Positions 53,610 through 63,438 are shown, counted from the first letter of the stretch. The stretch: DNA of 64,000 bases from Xenorhabdus szentirmaii DSM 16338 (GCF_002632585.1 NZ_NIBV01000001.1:1182897-1246896); one strand, 5' to 3'. Made by a program: numbers and translations. The notes: generated by a model not told the origin, from the sequence alone.

Positions 53610-54995
53610 TTAAATTATCTGTTTTTTAACTTCATTAATGGCAGAAGCTATTGCCAGCAGGCTGCGCTGAATGTCAGCTTCAGTGGTTGCCCAAGAGCTG
53701 ACGCTCAGGCGAATCGCTTCCTGACCCTGCCATGTTGTTTGACCAAACCAGCATTCCCCCGATTGCTGAACGGCTTTCAGCATTGCGCGCTGCAAGTCAA
53801 GATCAGGCAAACAAGCCACAACTTGATTCAGAACAACATCATTGAGGATATTGAAACCCAGAGACTCCAATCCTTCTGCCAGCATTCGGGCGTATAAGCA
53901 ACAACGTTCAATTAAATCTTCAATGCCTTGGACCCCGAGTTCCGAAATTGCTGCCCAAACCTCAACCGCTCTGGCCCGGCGGGAGAATTCCGGCAACATA
54001 TCTTTTGCCTGCCATTTATCCTGAGTCTCTACATAAGCGGCTGAAGTGGTCATCACTTCTCTCAGTGATTGCGGATGGCGAACGATGCACATACCACAGT
54101 CATATGGTGTATTCAGCCATTTGTGGGCATCCACAGACCAGGAATCCGCGGCTTCAGCCCCTTCGACCAGTGCAGATTTTTCCTTTGAGGCCCGTGCCCA
54201 AAGACCGAAAGCACCATCGATATGTACCCAACTTCCTGCTTTTTTGGCTTTGGGAATGAGACTGCTGAAATTATCTGAGCTGCCAGAGTTAACATTACCC
54301 GCCTGTAACACCAGGATGGTGTTATCTGAAAGTTCCGGAACAGCACTTTCAATAATCCGCCCCTGCCTATCGCATGGCACAAAGGTGAATTGTGAACGCC
54401 CGAAACCGAGTAATTTTAACGCTTTCAACACGGTAATATGGGCCTCTTCAGGCAAAACAACGTGCAATTCCGGTGCAGAGTGCAACCCTTTTTCGGCAAT
54501 ATCATAACCTTGTTTTTGGTACAGGTAATTTCGTGCAGCAGACAAGGCGCTGACATGGGCCATCGTTGTCCCCGTCACAAAGCCGACAAACGCATCTGAC
54601 GGCAACTTCAGAAGCTCCAACACCCAGCGCCCTGCAATTTTTTCCAATTGATGGGCGACCGGTGAAGATGACTCCATCAATGCAGTCTGATCCCAAGCGC
54701 TGGTGATGATGTTAGCTCCCAGCGAGGTGGGGGTTGAACCACCGACAACCAGGCCAAAATATCGCCCTCCTGTTGTGGCGACTGTTGCGGGTGAGCCGTA
54801 TGTGTGGAGTTGTTTGAGTATTTGCTGGCTGTCATTTCCGTGTTGGGGAAGCGGTTTGTCGAAATGTTTTAAATCCGATAATGCATTGGCATCAGGAAAT
54901 ACCCGCTGGTTTCTGATGTTGCTGACATAGTCATATGCGATTTCGCTGGCAACTTTAACTGCGGACAGTGAAATATCACGGAGGGGATCTTTCAT
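53610..54995 (-). CDS. PLP-dependent decarboxylase-like enzyme, copy 2
   Basis: A 461-residue paralogue of the 51676-53103 gene. The two proteins align without gaps over nearly all their length, and both place the PLP lysine at residue 292 (SVDAHKWLNTPYDCG). The phosphate site TGTTMAHVSALSAAR and the WVHIDGAFGLWA strand are conserved, so both should be active. It lacks the His-rich tail of copy 1 and ends INEVKKQII. Differences are spread evenly, as expected for a duplication followed by divergence under selection. AGGACCTCACA precedes ATG 54995. Confidence 0.88.
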   Translation of the reverse strand: MKDPLRDISLSAVKVASEIAYDYVSNIRNQRVFPDANALSDLKHFDKPLPQHGNDSQQILKQLHTYGSPATVATTGGRYFGLVVGGSTPTSLGANIITSAWDQTALMESSSPVAHQLEKIAGRWVLELLKLPSDAFVGFVTGTTMAHVSALSAARNYLYQKQGYDIAEKGLHSAPELHVVLPEEAHITVLKALKLLGFGRSQFTFVPCDRQGRIIESAVPELSDNTILVLQAGNVNSGSSDNFSSLIPKAKKAGSWVHIDGAFGLWARASKEKSALVEGAEAADSWSVDAHKWLNTPYDCGMCIVRHPQSLREVMTTSAAYVETQDKWQAKDMLPEFSRRARAVEVWAAISELGVQGIEDLIERCCLYARMLAEGLESLGFNILNDVVLNQVVACLPDLDLQRAMLKAVQQSGECWFGQTTWQGQEAIRLSVSSWATTEADIQRSLLAIASAINEVKKQII

Positions 54996-55019
54996 TGTGA
55001 GGTCCTCATCATTGTTGTT

Positions 55020-55208
55020 TTATTTTTTATGCCATCCATAGATGGCTTTTTTGGCTTCTTGGTTGTAGCGCTGGCAAGCATGATTTGTATCATAGAATTC
55101 AATCCGTTGGATTGAACAACCTTTAAAATAGGGTTTTTCCTTTTGTGGCGGGTTAATTGCCATTGTCGGGGAGGTGACATTTGGAATATTTGTTTGGGAA
55201 AGGCACAT
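55020..55208 (-). CDS. possible 62-residue small protein
   Basis: A minus-strand frame upstream of decarboxylase copy 2 encodes MCLSQTNIPNVTSPTM then INPPQKEKPYFKGCSIQRIE and FYDTNHACQRYNQEAKKAIY. The C-terminal half looks protein-like (two Cys, mixed aromatic and charged residues). No ribosome site is evident before the ATG at 55208, so it could be a fragment. If real, it would be co-transcribed with the decarboxylase 24 bases on. Confidence 0.3.
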   Translation of the reverse strand: MCLSQTNIPNVTSPTMAINPPQKEKPYFKGCSIQRIEFYDTNHACQRYNQEAKKAIYGWHKK

Positions 55209-55336
55209 GGAGAGTGCTTAAATTAATCCGCCTGATATCAGAGAATAATTTTTTATGTTGCCATTATTGCCATTATTATTGCCGACATCCCACCGCGTTA
55301 TCATGATGAATATCCTGCTATATTGTTTTTTGTTGG

Positions 55337-55549
55337 TATACCCTTCGTCTTTTAAGTTGCCTCTTTGTTGGCTGCGTTCATTCACCCCAGTCACCGTTTT
55401 TATAAATAGACGGTTATCTATGCTCCCGGGGATTAATGAGAGGCTCCTGCCTCTCGACCTTTGGCCAGCCTTTGGCTGAGCAAATTCGTTCCCGACGAAT
55501 TTGTCACTCTCTTGCCGCCGCGATGCAACTTGAAATCCATTGGGTATAT
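55337..55549 (+). repeat. MITE-like dispersed repeat, copy B
   Basis: 213 bases with perfect terminal inverted repeats TATACCC (55337-55343) and GGGTATA (55543-55549), plus inner arms AAGTTGC and GCAACTT. It shares long blocks, inverted, with copy A at 40834-41034. Its right end supplies the last codons and stop of mobB. Confidence 0.88.
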
Positions 55550-56067
55550 AACCACTCAGCGATAAAAATGGCGATTTGCCCGGGTTGATTAATATCAAGT
55601 TGAAGATGGGAGGTTGATAACGTGATATCGCTGGCAATGGCAATCACATAGGGATCGAGAATATCATCTACGGCCTGCCCCAACCCATTCCGATACAAGG
55701 CGATTTTGGGGATCGGCTCTTGTTTGAACCCCTCAACCAGTATCAGATCCAATGACTCTTTATCGAATTGGCTGGCGAGATATTGCAGATCCAGTTCCGG
55801 CAATTCAGGTGTTTCGGTCATCAGCGCCCAGCGTTTCTGGCTGGCAACCAACGTTTGGGCTGCCCCTGCTTTGCGCAGCTCATAACTGTCTTTGCCCGGC
55901 GTATCAACATCTATATTGTGGTGTGTATGTTTGATTAGACCAATGCGGATATTATGCTGCTGGCGCAATAAGGGAATGAGCTGTTTCAATAGCGTCGTTT
56001 TCCCTGTTCCGCTATGAGCGGTGATACCCAGTATGGGCAAGGGGATGTCGTTAGTGTGGTAATTCAT
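55504..56067 (-). CDS. mobB: molybdopterin-guanine dinucleotide adapter MobB
   Basis: A P-loop GTPase-like helper of MobA in molybdenum cofactor (MGD) synthesis. Walker A is in AHSGTGKTTLLKQLIPLL. The stretches GLIKHTHHNIDVDTPGKDSY, ELRKAGAAQTLVASQKRWAL and LDLILVEGFK agree with E. coli MobB. The normal end is near IAEWLYTQ; the last ten or so residues (WISSCIAAARE) are encoded by the MITE-like repeat. ATG 56067 overlaps the mobA stop (ATGA), so the two are translationally coupled. A longer frame from 56115 is rejected because it lies inside mobA. Confidence 0.94.
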   Translation of the reverse strand: MNYHTNDIPLPILGITAHSGTGKTTLLKQLIPLLRQQHNIRIGLIKHTHHNIDVDTPGKDSYELRKAGAAQTLVASQKRWALMTETPELPELDLQYLASQFDKESLDLILVEGFKQEPIPKIALYRNGLGQAVDDILDPYVIAIASDITLSTSHLQLDINQPGQIAIFIAEWLYTQWISSCIAAARE

Positions 56068-56666
56068 GCTGATTCCTGAAAATTGTCCCAGTGTTGGTAT
56101 TCCCAGTGATGGCATTCTTCTGGTGTATTTAAATTGGTGAAGGCTTTGGGATCAGGAAAATAGACGGCTTTTGCTTTAATCATCTGCATAAAAAACATGA
56201 GTTTTCTTTCGCCCAGTGCGAGATAGCTCTCCAGCCGGGGGATCAGGCTACGGTGCATCAGGGTTAATGTCGGATGGGCGCGTTCGCAGTCATGGGCATA
56301 AACCGCCCAGGCATGCTGTTTGTACTGCCACAGCTTTGCCACGAGATCGTCAGGGAAATCAGGTACATCGCAGGGAACGAATATGACCCATTCGTTGATG
56401 GCTTTTTTGAGAACCGACAGCATGCCGGCCAGCGGCCCGGAAAAGTCGGTAATGATATCGGGTATAATGGGATAACCACTTTGCTGATAAACTTCCAGAT
56501 TGCGATTAGCGTTGATTAACAATTCATGAACCTGTGGTTGCAATTTGGCAGCGATATGTTGGTACAAAGGGGAGCCATCAAAATGTATCAATCCTTTGTC
56601 ATTTCCCCTCATCCGAGTGGATAGGCCGCCTGCCAGAATTGCGCCACTGATTTTTGTATGCGTCAT
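56064..56666 (-). CDS. mobA: molybdenum cofactor guanylyltransferase MobA
   Basis: Transfers GMP from GTP to molybdopterin to make the MGD cofactor used by formate dehydrogenases, nitrate and DMSO reductases. The nucleotide-binding loop GAILAGGLSTRMRGNDKGLI, the metal/GTP segment WVIFVPCDVPDFPDDL and the DFSGPLAGMLSVL helix are family signatures. The length of 200 is normal. It is first in the mobAB pair. A truncated copy of the MITE-like repeat lies 43 bases upstream. Confidence 0.95.
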   Translation of the reverse strand: MTHTKISGAILAGGLSTRMRGNDKGLIHFDGSPLYQHIAAKLQPQVHELLINANRNLEVYQQSGYPIIPDIITDFSGPLAGMLSVLKKAINEWVIFVPCDVPDFPDDLVAKLWQYKQHAWAVYAHDCERAHPTLTLMHRSLIPRLESYLALGERKLMFFMQMIKAKAVYFPDPKAFTNLNTPEECHHWEYQHWDNFQESA

Positions 56667-56708
56667 GTCAAATCACCTGATATTGGGCAAGGAAATTTTA
56701 TTGAATAT

Positions 56709-56770
56709 CATACCCTTCCTCTTTCAACTGGCAGCTTTGCCGGCTGTGCGCTGAGGTTTATTGGGTACAT
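56709..56770 (+). repeat. MITE-like repeat, copy C (internally deleted)
   Basis: It begins ATACCCTTCCTCTTTCAACT and ends TTGGGTACAT, like the two ends of copy B, but only about 60 bases remain. The central blocks are gone. It lies between mobA and yihD. Confidence 0.65.
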
Positions 56771-56981
56771 AACCATTGGAAATCAATATACAACGATGCA
56801 GATTTGAAGAATGAGTATAACCTTTGCACGGATTGACAGACTAACTCTTTCTCAATGTCGTTAACCTTGCTAACGTGTCAGGGCCATTTATTCAATGACC
56901 GTAAAAAATCAATGCACCGTAAAAATTCAATGCGCCGTGAAACCTTTCTGTAGGGCGGGAAGATGTCAAAAGGAATATAAA

Positions 56982-57251
56982 ATGAAGTGTCAGCGTCTGA
57001 ATGAAGTCATCGAACTTTTACATCCGGTATGGGAGAATGAGCCGGATTTAAATTTACTGGAACTCCTGCAAAAGCTGGCTGATGAAGCGGGCTTCAAAGG
57101 GGCGTTGTCTGAATTAACGGATGATATCCTGATCTATCACCTGAAAATGCGCGGTTCGGACAGTCATGAAGAAATCCCCGGTCTGAAAAAAGATTTTGAA
57201 GAAGATTTTAAAACCGCATTGCTGCGTGCCCGGGGTATTATTAAAGATTGA
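56982..57251 (+). CDS. yihD: YihD, DUF1040 protein
   Basis: An 89-residue cytoplasmic protein of unknown function, conserved next to srkA and dsbA in Enterobacterales. [40 protein letters not shown] and [14 protein letters not shown] match the family. ATG 56982 has AAAGGAA upstream; a frame from 56895 is unsupported. It is followed by srkA after 18 bases. Confidence 0.94.
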   Translation: MKCQRLNEVIELLHPVWENEPDLNLLELLQKLADEAGFKGALSELTDDILIYHLKMRGSDSHEEIPGLKKDFEEDFKTALLRARGIIKD

Positions 57252-57269
57252 TAGAGAGAGAATGAAGTT

Positions 57270-58274
57270 GTGACAGAACCGAAGGCGTTTAATTTCCAGA
57301 ATATTACACCTGATTTAATCATGGATGCATTGGTGCAGTCCGGGCTGTATATTGATTCTGGTCTGACTGAACTGAACAGTTACGAAAATCGTGTTTATCA
57401 GTTCATGGATGAAGATCGTAAGCGTTATGTCGTGAAATTCTATCGTCCCTTGCGCTGGAGCCAGCAGCAGATCCAAGAAGAACACGATTTTGCGCACGAA
57501 TTGAAGCAGGCCGATTTGCCGGTTGCGGCGCCACTGATGTTTGACGGGCAAACAGTACTCAATCATGGCGGGTTCTTTTTCGCTATTTTCCCAAGCATTG
57601 GGGGACGCCAGTACGAATCTGACAATTTTGATCAGTTGGAAAATGTCGGGCAGTTGCTGGGCAAAATGCATCAGATTGGCCGCAAAAAAACATTCTCTGA
57701 CCGTCCGACGCTTAGTTTGGATGAATATTTATATCAGCCCTATCAGTGTCTGGCAGAATGTGAGCTCATTCCCGCTAAGCATAAAGCCGCTTTTCTGGCT
57801 GTGCTGGAGGAATTGAACAAGGCAGTGGCAGAACAATGGAATGGGCATAATGGGCATAATAGTTGGCAAGCTCTGAGGCTTCATGGTGATTGCCATGCTG
57901 GTAATATTTTGTGGCGTGATGAAGCCTGGTTTGTTGATCTCGATGACGCCCGAAATGGCCCTGCTGTGCAGGATTTGTGGATGTTATTGAATGGCTCGCG
58001 GCAAGAACGCCTGATTCAATTGGATATCTTGCTGGAGTCCTATAATCAGTTTATGGATTTTGATCCAAAAACTTTGGCTTTGATTGAACCACTGCGTGCG
58101 ATGCGAATGGTCTATTATTTGGCCTGGGTCGCCCGTCGCTGGCAAGATCCTGCTTTTCCGAAAGTATTTCCATGGATGGCCGACAGTGATTTTTGGTTTA
58201 AGCAAATAGGCCTTTTTTCTGAACAGATTCGGCTGTTACAGGAACCTCCTTTACAACTCAGTCCGATGTATTAA
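57270..58274 (+). CDS. srkA: stress response kinase A (SrkA/YihE/RdoA)
   Basis: A 334-residue Ser/Thr kinase of the aminoglycoside-phosphotransferase fold, which in E. coli protects from stress-induced death and is co-transcribed with dsbA under Cpx control. Signatures: LTELNSYENRVYQF (nucleotide loop), the catalytic LRLHGDCHAGNILW with HGD, and the metal-binding WFVDLDDARNGPAVQDLW. The start is a GTG at 57270. The N-terminus (FNFQNITPDLIMDALV) aligns with the E. coli protein at that point. dsbA begins 17 bases downstream. Confidence 0.95.
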   Translation: MTEPKAFNFQNITPDLIMDALVQSGLYIDSGLTELNSYENRVYQFMDEDRKRYVVKFYRPLRWSQQQIQEEHDFAHELKQADLPVAAPLMFDGQTVLNHGGFFFAIFPSIGGRQYESDNFDQLENVGQLLGKMHQIGRKKTFSDRPTLSLDEYLYQPYQCLAECELIPAKHKAAFLAVLEELNKAVAEQWNGHNGHNSWQALRLHGDCHAGNILWRDEAWFVDLDDARNGPAVQDLWMLLNGSRQERLIQLDILLESYNQFMDFDPKTLALIEPLRAMRMVYYLAWVARRWQDPAFPKVFPWMADSDFWFKQIGLFSEQIRLLQEPPLQLSPMY

Positions 58275-58291
58275 CTTTCTTGGAGACCATG

Positions 58292-58915
58292 ATGAAAAAA
58301 TTTTGGCTGGCTTTGGTAGGCGCGTTGATGGCATTTAATGTGTCTGCTGCGGGTTTTTCTGAAGGGAAACAGTATATTGAATTAAAAAAACCGGTTGCGG
58401 GCCAACCACAGGTTTTAGAGTTTTTCTCTTTTTATTGCCCGCATTGTTATCAGTTTGAAAATATTTATCACGTGCCTGCTACCATTGAGAAAAACCTGCC
58501 GAAAGGTGTGGATAGTGAACGTTATCATGTTGATTTTTTAGGGCCTTTAGGCAAAGAATTGACTGATGCCTGGGCGGTTGCCATCGTGATGAAGATTGAA
58601 GATAAAGTCACTCCTATCTTGTTTGAGGGCATTCAGAAAAGCCGTACTATCAGCAGCAAGGATGATATTCGCAAAGCGTTTATCAAAGCCGGTGTTTCTG
58701 GAGAGGATTATGATGCAGCATTGAACAGCTTTATTGTTCAATCGATTGCAGCTAAAGAGCGTCAGGCTGCTCAAAATTTGGAATTACGTGGTGTTCCGGC
58801 GGTTTTTGTTAATGGAAAATATCTGATTAACAATAGTGGAATTGATGCGAATTCTGCGCTGGAATATGGTAAGAAATTCTCTGACGTGGTGAATTATCTG
58901 GTCAATAAAAAATAA
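58292..58915 (+). CDS. dsbA: periplasmic thiol:disulfide oxidase DsbA
   Basis: Introduces disulfide bonds in exported proteins. A signal peptide MKKFWLALVGALMAFNVSA is followed by the mature AGFSEGKQYIEL. The active site is C49-P-H-C52 (FFSFYCPHCYQFE) and the cis-Pro loop is ELRGVPAVFVNGKY. Length 207 is normal. I use ATG 58292, which aligns with the E. coli start and has GGAG 6-7 bases upstream; the adjacent ATG at 58289 is equally possible. It is in the srkA-dsbA unit, with a strong hairpin after its stop. Confidence 0.96.
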   Translation: MKKFWLALVGALMAFNVSAAGFSEGKQYIELKKPVAGQPQVLEFFSFYCPHCYQFENIYHVPATIEKNLPKGVDSERYHVDFLGPLGKELTDAWAVAIVMKIEDKVTPILFEGIQKSRTISSKDDIRKAFIKAGVSGEDYDAALNSFIVQSIAAKERQAAQNLELRGVPAVFVNGKYLINNSGIDANSALEYGKKFSDVVNYLVNKK

Positions 58916-58936
58916 GCCGGATAATGATGCAGGGCG

Positions 58937-58969
58937 CCGTGGCTGTCATCATGTTCATGACAGCCACGG
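58937..58969 (+). terminator. long hairpin after dsbA
   Basis: CCGTGGCTGTCAT (58937-58949) and ATGACAGCCACGG (58957-58969) are perfect inverted repeats, 13 bp around a 7-base loop. No T-run follows, so this may act as an mRNA-stabilising 3' hairpin or a Rho-assisted terminator. Confidence 0.6.
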
Positions 58970-59356
58970 AAATAAGAACCATGGTATTAACATAAAATAA
59001 TACAGGCATCGGGCCGGTCACGATAAAGCTGGCACAATACTTGCTGAAAAGCGCCTTTCATAATATAAACTCCGGTAATATCCACAAGTCAGTGATTTTT
59101 AAGTAATTGCAATATTTTCTTAATGTTTCTCGTAATTCATTGATTTTTCCCCTCACTTATTCACTCTTTAGGGTGAGAAACATAAATCTGTTTTATGTGC
59201 CAATTTTTTGTGCACAAAGTTATCCACAGAACATTCATCAGAATATTTGTCATAAGATGCAAGCCAGTCCGAGAAAATTCTCGCAAAATTCGTCTATATC
59301 GGCACAGTATGGCATTCTATTCTTTATTTATCTCACCGAACGACTAAGAAGATTTT
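58970..59356. promoter_or_regulatory. polA upstream region
   Basis: About 390 bases of AT-rich DNA between the dsbA hairpin and polA. An in-frame stretch at 59107-59394 overlaps polA and has no protein-like content. The polA promoter should lie here; no single site is certain. AAGA precedes the polA ATG. Confidence 0.5.
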
Positions 59357-62149
59357 ATGGCACAGATAGCAGACAATCCCTTGATTTTGGTTGATGGCTC
59401 TTCATACCTTTATCGTGCGTACCATGCGTTTCCTCCCTTGACGAACAGTGCAGGAGAACCGACAGGCGCCATGTATGGTGTACTGAACATGCTGCGTAGT
59501 TTAATCATGCAGTATAAACCCAGCCATGTGGCGGTTGTATTTGATGCCAAGGGCAAAACGTTCCGTGATGAGCTGTTTGCTGAATATAAATCTCACCGGC
59601 CACCGATGCCGGATGATTTACGTGCGCAGATCGAGCCATTGCACAAAATGGTTAAGGCAATGGGATTGCCCATCTTGGTCATTTCAGGCGTTGAAGCTGA
59701 TGATGTGATAGGAACATTGGCATTGCAGGCTGAAAAAGAAGGCCGTTCTGTGCTTATCAGCACCGGGGATAAGGATATGGCTCAGCTGGTTACCCCGAAT
59801 ATTACGCTGATTAATACCATGACCAATACTATTCTGGGGCCTGAGGGCGTGACGGAAAAGTATGGTATCCCACCTGAACTGATCGTCGATTTTCTCGCTC
59901 TGATGGGGGATTCTTCTGACAATATTCCCGGCGTTCCCGGCGTTGGGGAGAAAACAGCATTAGGATTGTTGCAAGGCCTTGGTGGGCTGGATGAAATTTA
60001 TGCGAGACTTGATGACATTGCTACCCTCAGTTTCCGTGGCGCCAAAACGCTGGGCGGGAAAATGGAGCAACATAAAGAAGTTGCTTATCTTTCATATAAA
60101 TTAGCGACGATTAAGACGGATGTTGAGCTGGATATGACCTGTCTGGAGCTGTCTGTTTCACCACCTGATGCGGATGAATTATTGGCGCTGTTCAGCCATT
60201 ATGAGTTCAAACGCTGGATCAACGACGTACAGAATGGCACATGGCTGGACGGGAATGGTCAAAAACCCGCAAATACCAGCACAAAATCAGACTCCGCAGC
60301 CGTTGCTCCTACGGCAGTCAATATTTCACCGGACCGCTATCAAACGATCCTTGATCGTCAATCCCTTGATGAGTGGATTGAAAAACTAAAACAGGCCCCT
60401 GCATTTTCTTTTGATACCGAAACTGATGGCCTGGATACGTTGACGGCTAATCTGGTGGGAATGTCTTTTGCTATTGCCATTGGTGAATCAGAGGTTGAGG
60501 CCGCTTATCTGCCATTAGGGCATGATTATCTGGATGCACCGCAACAGCTGGATTTGAGGGAGGTTCTCCCGGCACTCAAGCCATTGTTGGAAGATGCCAG
60601 CCTGCCTAAAATTGGTCAGAACTTGAAATTTGATCGTGGGGTCCTGGAACGTCATGGCATTGCTTTAAATGGCATCGGCTTTGATACCATGCTTGAGTCA
60701 TATGTTTTGAACAGCGTGGTAGGGCGGCATGACATGGATAGTCTGGCGGAACGTCATCTTGGTTATAAAACCACGACGTTTGAAGAAATCGCAGGAAAGG
60801 GCAAGAAACAGCTGACTTTCAATCAAATCCCGTTGGAAGAAGCATCAAAATATGCGGCTGAGGATGCGGATGTCACTTTGCGGTTGCATCAGGCCATGTA
60901 TCCACAGTTAGAAAAAGTGCCGACGCTGCAACAGGTTTTCCAGGAAATCGAAATGCCGTTAGTGCCTGTGCTTTCCCGCATTGAGCGCACGGGAGTATTG
61001 ATTGATGCTCCGACGCTGGCGGAACATTCACGGGAAATCACTGCCCGCCTGGAGGAGCTGGAAAAATCCGCCTATGCACTGGCGGGTGAAGAATTTAATC
61101 TGGCTTCACCAAAACAGTTACAAGTTATTTTGTTTGAAAAGATGAAATTGCCTGTGCTGAAAAAAACACCGAACGGTGCGCCATCAACGAATGAAGAAGT
61201 GCTGGAAGAGCTGGCTGAACAACATGAATTACCCCGCGTCATTTTAGAACACCGTGGTTTGGCAAAATTAAAATCCACCTATACCGACAAATTGCCCCAG
61301 ATGGTGAATCCGCTGACAAATCGTGTCCATACTTCATACCATCAGGCGGTAACCGCGACGGGGCGCCTCTCTTCCCGCGATCCGAACCTGCAAAATATCC
61401 CTGTCCGCAATGAGGAAGGGCGGCGTATCCGTCAGGCATTTATTGCCCCGGAAGATTATCTCATTATGGCGGCAGACTATTCGCAGATTGAATTGCGGAT
61501 TATGGCGCATTTATCACAGGATAAAGGATTGTTGGATGCATTTGCACAGGGCAAGGATATCCACCGCGCGACAGCAGCGGAAGTCTTTGGGGTGCCATTG
61601 GAACAGGTTACCAGCGAACAGCGCCGCAGCGCCAAGGCGATTAACTTTGGCCTGATTTATGGCATGAGCGCGTTTGGTCTGTCCCGTCAGTTAGGCATTC
61701 CTCGTGGTGAAGCACAGCGCTATATGGATCTCTATTTCGAACGTTATCCGGGCGTTTGGGCGTATATGGAACGTACCCGTCAGGAAACGGCGGAGAACGG
61801 TTTTGTTGAAACATTGAAAGGCCGTCGCCTGTACCTGCCAGATATCAAGTCACGCAATGCCATGCGCCGTAAAGCGGCCGAACGTGAGGCCATCAATGCC
61901 CCGATGCAGGGGACTGCGGCGGATATCATCAAGTTAGCCATGATTGCGGTGGATGATTGGATTGTCAATGAACAGCCGAATGTACGCATGATCATGCAGG
62001 TTCACGATGAATTGGTGTTTGAAGTGCACAAATCGGAGCTGGAGGTGGCAGAGCAGAAAATCAGGGCATTGATGGAACAAAGCATGGAGCTTGATGTACC
62101 GCTGAAAGTGGATGTGGGGACAGGTGATAATTGGGATCAGGCCCATTAA
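59357..62149 (+). CDS. polA: DNA polymerase I
   Basis: A 930-residue repair and Okazaki-fragment-processing polymerase (E. coli 928). Three domains are intact. The 5' nuclease (about 1-320) includes [20 protein letters not shown] and [19 protein letters not shown]. The 3'-5' exonuclease (about 330-520) has the catalytic DTETDGL at about 353. The polymerase has motif [17 protein letters not shown], motif [21 protein letters not shown] and motif [13 protein letters not shown] terminator lies 43 bases past the stop and spf follows, as in other Enterobacterales. Confidence 0.98.
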   Translation: MAQIADNPLILVDGSSYLYRAYHAFPPLTNSAGEPTGAMYGVLNMLRSLIMQYKPSHVAVVFDAKGKTFRDELFAEYKSHRPPMPDDLRAQIEPLHKMVKAMGLPILVISGVEADDVIGTLALQAEKEGRSVLISTGDKDMAQLVTPNITLINTMTNTILGPEGVTEKYGIPPELIVDFLALMGDSSDNIPGVPGVGEKTALGLLQGLGGLDEIYARLDDIATLSFRGAKTLGGKMEQHKEVAYLSYKLATIKTDVELDMTCLELSVSPPDADELLALFSHYEFKRWINDVQNGTWLDGNGQKPANTSTKSDSAAVAPTAVNISPDRYQTILDRQSLDEWIEKLKQAPAFSFDTETDGLDTLTANLVGMSFAIAIGESEVEAAYLPLGHDYLDAPQQLDLREVLPALKPLLEDASLPKIGQNLKFDRGVLERHGIALNGIGFDTMLESYVLNSVVGRHDMDSLAERHLGYKTTTFEEIAGKGKKQLTFNQIPLEEASKYAAEDADVTLRLHQAMYPQLEKVPTLQQVFQEIEMPLVPVLSRIERTGVLIDAPTLAEHSREITARLEELEKSAYALAGEEFNLASPKQLQVILFEKMKLPVLKKTPNGAPSTNEEVLEELAEQHELPRVILEHRGLAKLKSTYTDKLPQMVNPLTNRVHTSYHQAVTATGRLSSRDPNLQNIPVRNEEGRRIRQAFIAPEDYLIMAADYSQIELRIMAHLSQDKGLLDAFAQGKDIHRATAAEVFGVPLEQVTSEQRRSAKAINFGLIYGMSAFGLSRQLGIPRGEAQRYMDLYFERYPGVWAYMERTRQETAENGFVETLKGRRLYLPDIKSRNAMRRKAAEREAINAPMQGTAADIIKLAMIAVDDWIVNEQPNVRMIMQVHDELVFEVHKSELEVAEQKIRALMEQSMELDVPLKVDVGTGDNWDQAH

Positions 62150-62191
62150 GCCCGTATGGTGCTAATTTCAGGATCTGTGGAATAAATTCAG

Positions 62192-62218
62192 GAGTCGCAG
62201 GCATGCGGCTCTTTTTTT
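62192..62218 (+). terminator. polA terminator
   Basis: GAGTCGCA (62192-62199) and TGCGGCTC (62204-62211) pair around GGCA with one G-U, followed by seven Ts. Confidence 0.88.
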
Positions 62219-62560
62219 ATCTGTGATTTTTTCAGGCTGAGTTTTATGCCCGATGGATTTTCAGTCAACAATACGGCAACTTGCACGCTGGTGGGTAAAT
62301 TATATTGAATGATTTTTATGAAATAGCTGATTGATTAATGATCTGCATGTACGTTTATCGTATCGTGAAGAGGCTTACCATAACAATTTAGGTTAGGTTT
62401 AAGACTAGATCTAGATCTCACAAATATGTAATTAAACTACATAAAAGATGATGATTTAATCTGATTTGGTTAAATAATAGAAGCTGACTCGAGACAATGA
62501 GTGAAAATTAATTACAAAAAAGTCTTTTTTTGATGAGAAGAATAGGGTAGAGTTGTCGGC
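62219..62560. promoter_or_regulatory. region between polA terminator and spf
   Basis: About 340 AT-rich bases without a gene. The spf promoter lies at the right end; TAGAGT at 62548-62553 is the likely -10, 7 bases before the RNA start. A clear CRP site, which controls spf in E. coli, was not found by eye. Confidence 0.5.
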
Positions 62561-62670
62561 GTAGGGTACAGAGGTAAGATGTTCTATCTTTCAGACCTTT
62601 TACTTCACGTAATCGGATTTAGCTGAATATTAGCTGCCCCAGTCATTTCTTTTGACTGGGGCGTTTTTTT
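62561..62670 (+). ncRNA. spf: Spot 42 small RNA
   Basis: A 110-base RNA gene almost identical to E. coli Spot 42, beginning GTAGGGTACAGAGGTAAGAT and keeping the unpaired regulatory segments (TTCTATCTTTCAGACC; TTTTACTTCACGTAATCGG). It ends in the terminator GCCCCAGTCA-TTTCTTT-TGACTGGGGC and a T-run. Spot 42 base-pairs with mRNAs of secondary carbon-source and redox genes through Hfq and is repressed by cAMP-CRP in E. coli. The position between polA and engB is the conserved one. Changes relative to E. coli are confined to the second stem and the terminator loop. Confidence 0.97.
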
Positions 62671-62679
62671 ATGCCCGAT

Positions 62680-63309
62680 TTACTCAGATTCAATTTCAAT
62701 GGCAGGTTGGTTGAACCAAAGGTCAAGTTTCTGTTCGAGTTTATCAATGCCGATTTTTTTCAGGGCCGAGAAGTATTCGATCTGAACATCCCCATCCAGA
62801 GAGGCCAGTTCCTGACGGACTTTAGCCAACTGGCTCTTGCGGGCACCCGATGCCAGCTTATCCGCTTTGGTCAGCAAAACCATGACAGGAACTTGCATCA
62901 CAACGGCCCATTCAATCATTTGCATATCGAGATCTTTCAGCGGATGACGGATATCCATCAGAACCACCAAGCCTAATAGACATTCGCGCTTCTGGAGATA
63001 TTCCCCCAAGGCTTTCTGCCATTTACGCTTCATCTCTTCCGGGACTTCTGCATAACCATAACCCGGCAAATCCACCAGACGAATACCGTCTTCCACTTCG
63101 AACAAGTTAATTAATTGGGTACGCCCGGGGGTTTTACTGGTACGCGCAAGGCTCTTTTGGCGAGTCAGTGCATTCAGGGCGCTGGATTTACCCGCATTTG
63201 ACCGACCGGCAAACGCGACCTCAATGCCCACATCCTGAGGCAGGTGGCGAATGTCAGGTGCACTCGTGACAAAATGGGTCATGTGATAGTTGTAGTTTTT
63301 GATGGTCAA
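62680..63309 (-). CDS. engB: ribosome-associated GTPase EngB (YihA/YsxC)
   Basis: An essential small GTPase for 50S subunit maturation. G1 GRSNAGKS is at residues 35-42, followed by [12 protein letters not shown] (G2), [18 protein letters not shown] (G3) and LLTKADKL (G4). The best start is a TTG at 63309: GGGAG lies 9 bases before it and the N-terminus ([20 protein letters not shown]) aligns with E. coli EngB there. ATG 63282 is the alternative. It is convergent with spf; the spf terminator ends 9 bases from its stop. Confidence 0.95.
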   Translation of the reverse strand: MTIKNYNYHMTHFVTSAPDIRHLPQDVGIEVAFAGRSNAGKSSALNALTRQKSLARTSKTPGRTQLINLFEVEDGIRLVDLPGYGYAEVPEEMKRKWQKALGEYLQKRECLLGLVVLMDIRHPLKDLDMQMIEWAVVMQVPVMVLLTKADKLASGARKSQLAKVRQELASLDGDVQIEYFSALKKIGIDKLEQKLDLWFNQPAIEIESE

Positions 63310-63438
63310 AATGGTTATCTCCCAGAGGAATACACAAAAAAATAGCGGGGTGATTATACCGGGAGCAATGGCTTGTGGACAGGCGTAACTTTATTCCTGC
63401 ATCTAAGTAACATTAATAGTGCCATTTATTCAGGTAAT

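Noticed and set aside
59107-59394. Open frame overlapping the start of polA
   Set aside because: Protein-like content is lacking and it overlaps polA in another frame.
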